A stretch of 64,000 bases of DNA from CAVUBL01 sp963837945 (GTDB taxonomy: Bacteria; Acidobacteriota; Thermoanaerobaculia; Multivoradales; DATKCC01). Made by a program: the position numbers and the translations under genes. Under the pieces are notes generated by a model that saw only the letters and a list, made by a program, of their open reading frames with translations, did no database searches and was not told the DNA's origin. Location of the stretch: the NCBI GenBank assembly GCA_963837945.1, contig CAWIQD010000006.1, positions 248,001 through 312,000 on the forward strand, written 5' to 3'. Of this stretch, positions 63,901-64,000 are shown one piece after another; position 1 is the first letter of the stretch; each line of letters opens with the position of its first letter.

Positions 63901-64000
63901 GCTCTCGGGCGAGGAGAAGCTCCGCGAGGAGCTCGGCAACCTCTACGGCGGGGTCAACTCCTACACCGGCCGCCCCACGCAGAGCCAGATCGACCGGCTC
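60947..64000 (+). CDS. secreted BNR/sortilin-type beta-propeller protein (copy 3, cut by window end)
   Basis: 1018 residues visible, no stop before the window ends. The signal segment (GLALAAAVALPAAAAAW) is followed by Asp-box repeats (DGGVNFESVFDD, DGGYTWTAMG, DGGKTWDKV, DGGTTWKEM, DRGESWEEI, DYGTTWTSL), NVYGGLQDNGSWMGPS and DLVIATHGRGLYILDNLTPL. A beta-sandwich (EGTYTVKLIKGKETLTG) and the start of a coiled region follow. NVYGGLQDNGSW, FYFSRL and the C-terminal layout match copy 2 closely, so the two are recent paralogs in a divergent arrangement. It overlaps the LolA-like gene by ATGA. Confidence 0.9.
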   Translation, partial: MSALSERSCRGLTAAAAGLALAAAVALPAAAAAWTQKPAPGGAPTPSAAPAPAQAPDTVQLDSAALGGLQARAIGPAVMSGRIAAIDGAWDGDTLALYVGAAGGGLWKSEDGGVNFESVFDDYPQSIGAVAVDRSHPKTVWVGTGESWTRNSTSIGHGIYKSTDGGYTWTAMGLEDTERIARIQIHPQHPDTVWVCAPGHLWNDSEERGVFKTTDGGKTWDKVLYVDATTGCGDLDLDPQDPDVLYAGMWQFRRSPDFFTSGGPGSGLYRSTDGGTTWKEMTEGLPAGDKGRIALAVAPSRPNRVYATVEAKETALYRSDDLGETWHKANASFTVAARPFYFSRLVVDPTDFKTVYKPGLTLGISTDQGESFTSFLSGGFGGGGVHSDMHALWIDPRDPKHLLLGTDGGVYVSFDRGHSFRHVRSLPVSQFYRVSVDDDWPYNVYGGLQDNGSWMGPSRSPSGIENRDWDNVGFGDGMFVFRDPADPDYVYSEYQGGEISRLHLPTGEVRDIKAYPAEGEAKYRFNWTTPLAFSPHEKGTLYMGAQRLLRSRDRGESWEEISPDLTTDNPKWQRQAQSGGLTIDNSTAENYTTIYSISESPVEAGVIWVGTDDGHVAVTRDDGTSWKQVAANISGFPERGWVSDVEASPKAAGAALVTVDAHRLGDMAAHVYETTDYGTTWTSLATDEIEGYAHAVQQDLVNPDLLFLGTERGLWISLDHGGHWVRFEGGLPKMVAVRDVAIQPREGDLVIATHGRGLYILDNLTPLRNLTSEVLNEDVALLPSRPAVMVISSPQQEFSGDGDFTGQNPPEAAEIAYYLKRRHLFGDLKVEIYGSDGKLIKSVPGGKRRGINRVSWPMRLPPPKVPPATNLVPAFEGPRVLEGTYTVKLIKGKETLTGSVSLVPDPRSPHSAEDRELQQRTALDLYQMLERMTYLVDSLTDLRDQARDRAGKLPERSRTAQRLGAYADSLEQFRTTLVSTSEAGWLSGEEKLREELGNLYGGVNSYTGRPTQSQIDRL

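Overview
The window is GC-rich, gene-dense bacterial DNA from a Gram-negative respiratory organism. A Pal lipoprotein, predicted outer-membrane proteins, Tat-type Fe-S proteins, a periplasmic c-heme sensor and respiratory membrane complexes all point that way. Large BNR/sortilin-type secreted proteins, a CBM9-DUF5916 barrel, an IPTL-CTERM protein and an ISAzo13-type remnant fit Acidobacteriota or a neighbouring phylum. That placement is inference only. No rRNA, tRNA or CRISPR was seen.

Region 1 (1-12.4 kb) is a respiratory and regulatory block. A formate dehydrogenase operon (alpha subunit cut by the window edge, Fe-S beta, cytochrome b gamma, FdhE) runs on the + strand. Opposite it are a HybA-like Fe-S protein, a HybB/NrfD-like membrane protein and three GcvH-like proteins; the lipoyl lysine is missing in the two that retain the site. 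Two of these - strand units have sigma-54-type promoters (GG-N10-GC) with related 9-3-9 palindromes about 100-120 bp upstream. Next door is a two-component pair: a membrane kinase with periplasmic c-heme-type motifs and an NtrC-family sigma-54 activator. This looks like a self-contained regulon.

Region 2 (12.4-24 kb) is a patchwork: archaemetzincin, an RRM protein with no standard start codon, 5-formyl-THF cyclo-ligase, isoaspartyl peptidase, Kup, a spermidine-synthase-like protein, an IPTL-CTERM protein, a Cys-rich secreted peptide, an IS remnant and a GAF-TIR-TolB-TPR protein. Broken frames, a duplicated kup tail and gene fragments concentrate here.

Region 3 (24-32.3 kb) is a fatty-acid beta-oxidation operon (MerR regulator, thiolase, HAD/ECH fusion, acyl-CoA dehydrogenase), followed by an outer-membrane DUF5916 protein.

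Region 4 (32.5-46.2 kb) holds an alpha/beta hydrolase, the first large BNR-propeller protein, a zinc-ribbon MscL, NrdR, a nine-copy hairpin repeat array, a YidC/EMC3-like membrane protein, a pair of phosphodiesterase/alkaline-phosphatase-family proteins, a sulfotransferase, a Mut7-C protein and a secreted beta-barrel protein.

Region 5 (46.2-64 kb) has a fusion scar of two truncated genes, FetAB, a NarL-type two-component pair, Pal, a NatAB-type ABC exporter, an RNase II/R-type nuclease, two more BNR-propeller giants (the last cut by the window edge) and a LolA-like periplasmic protein between them.
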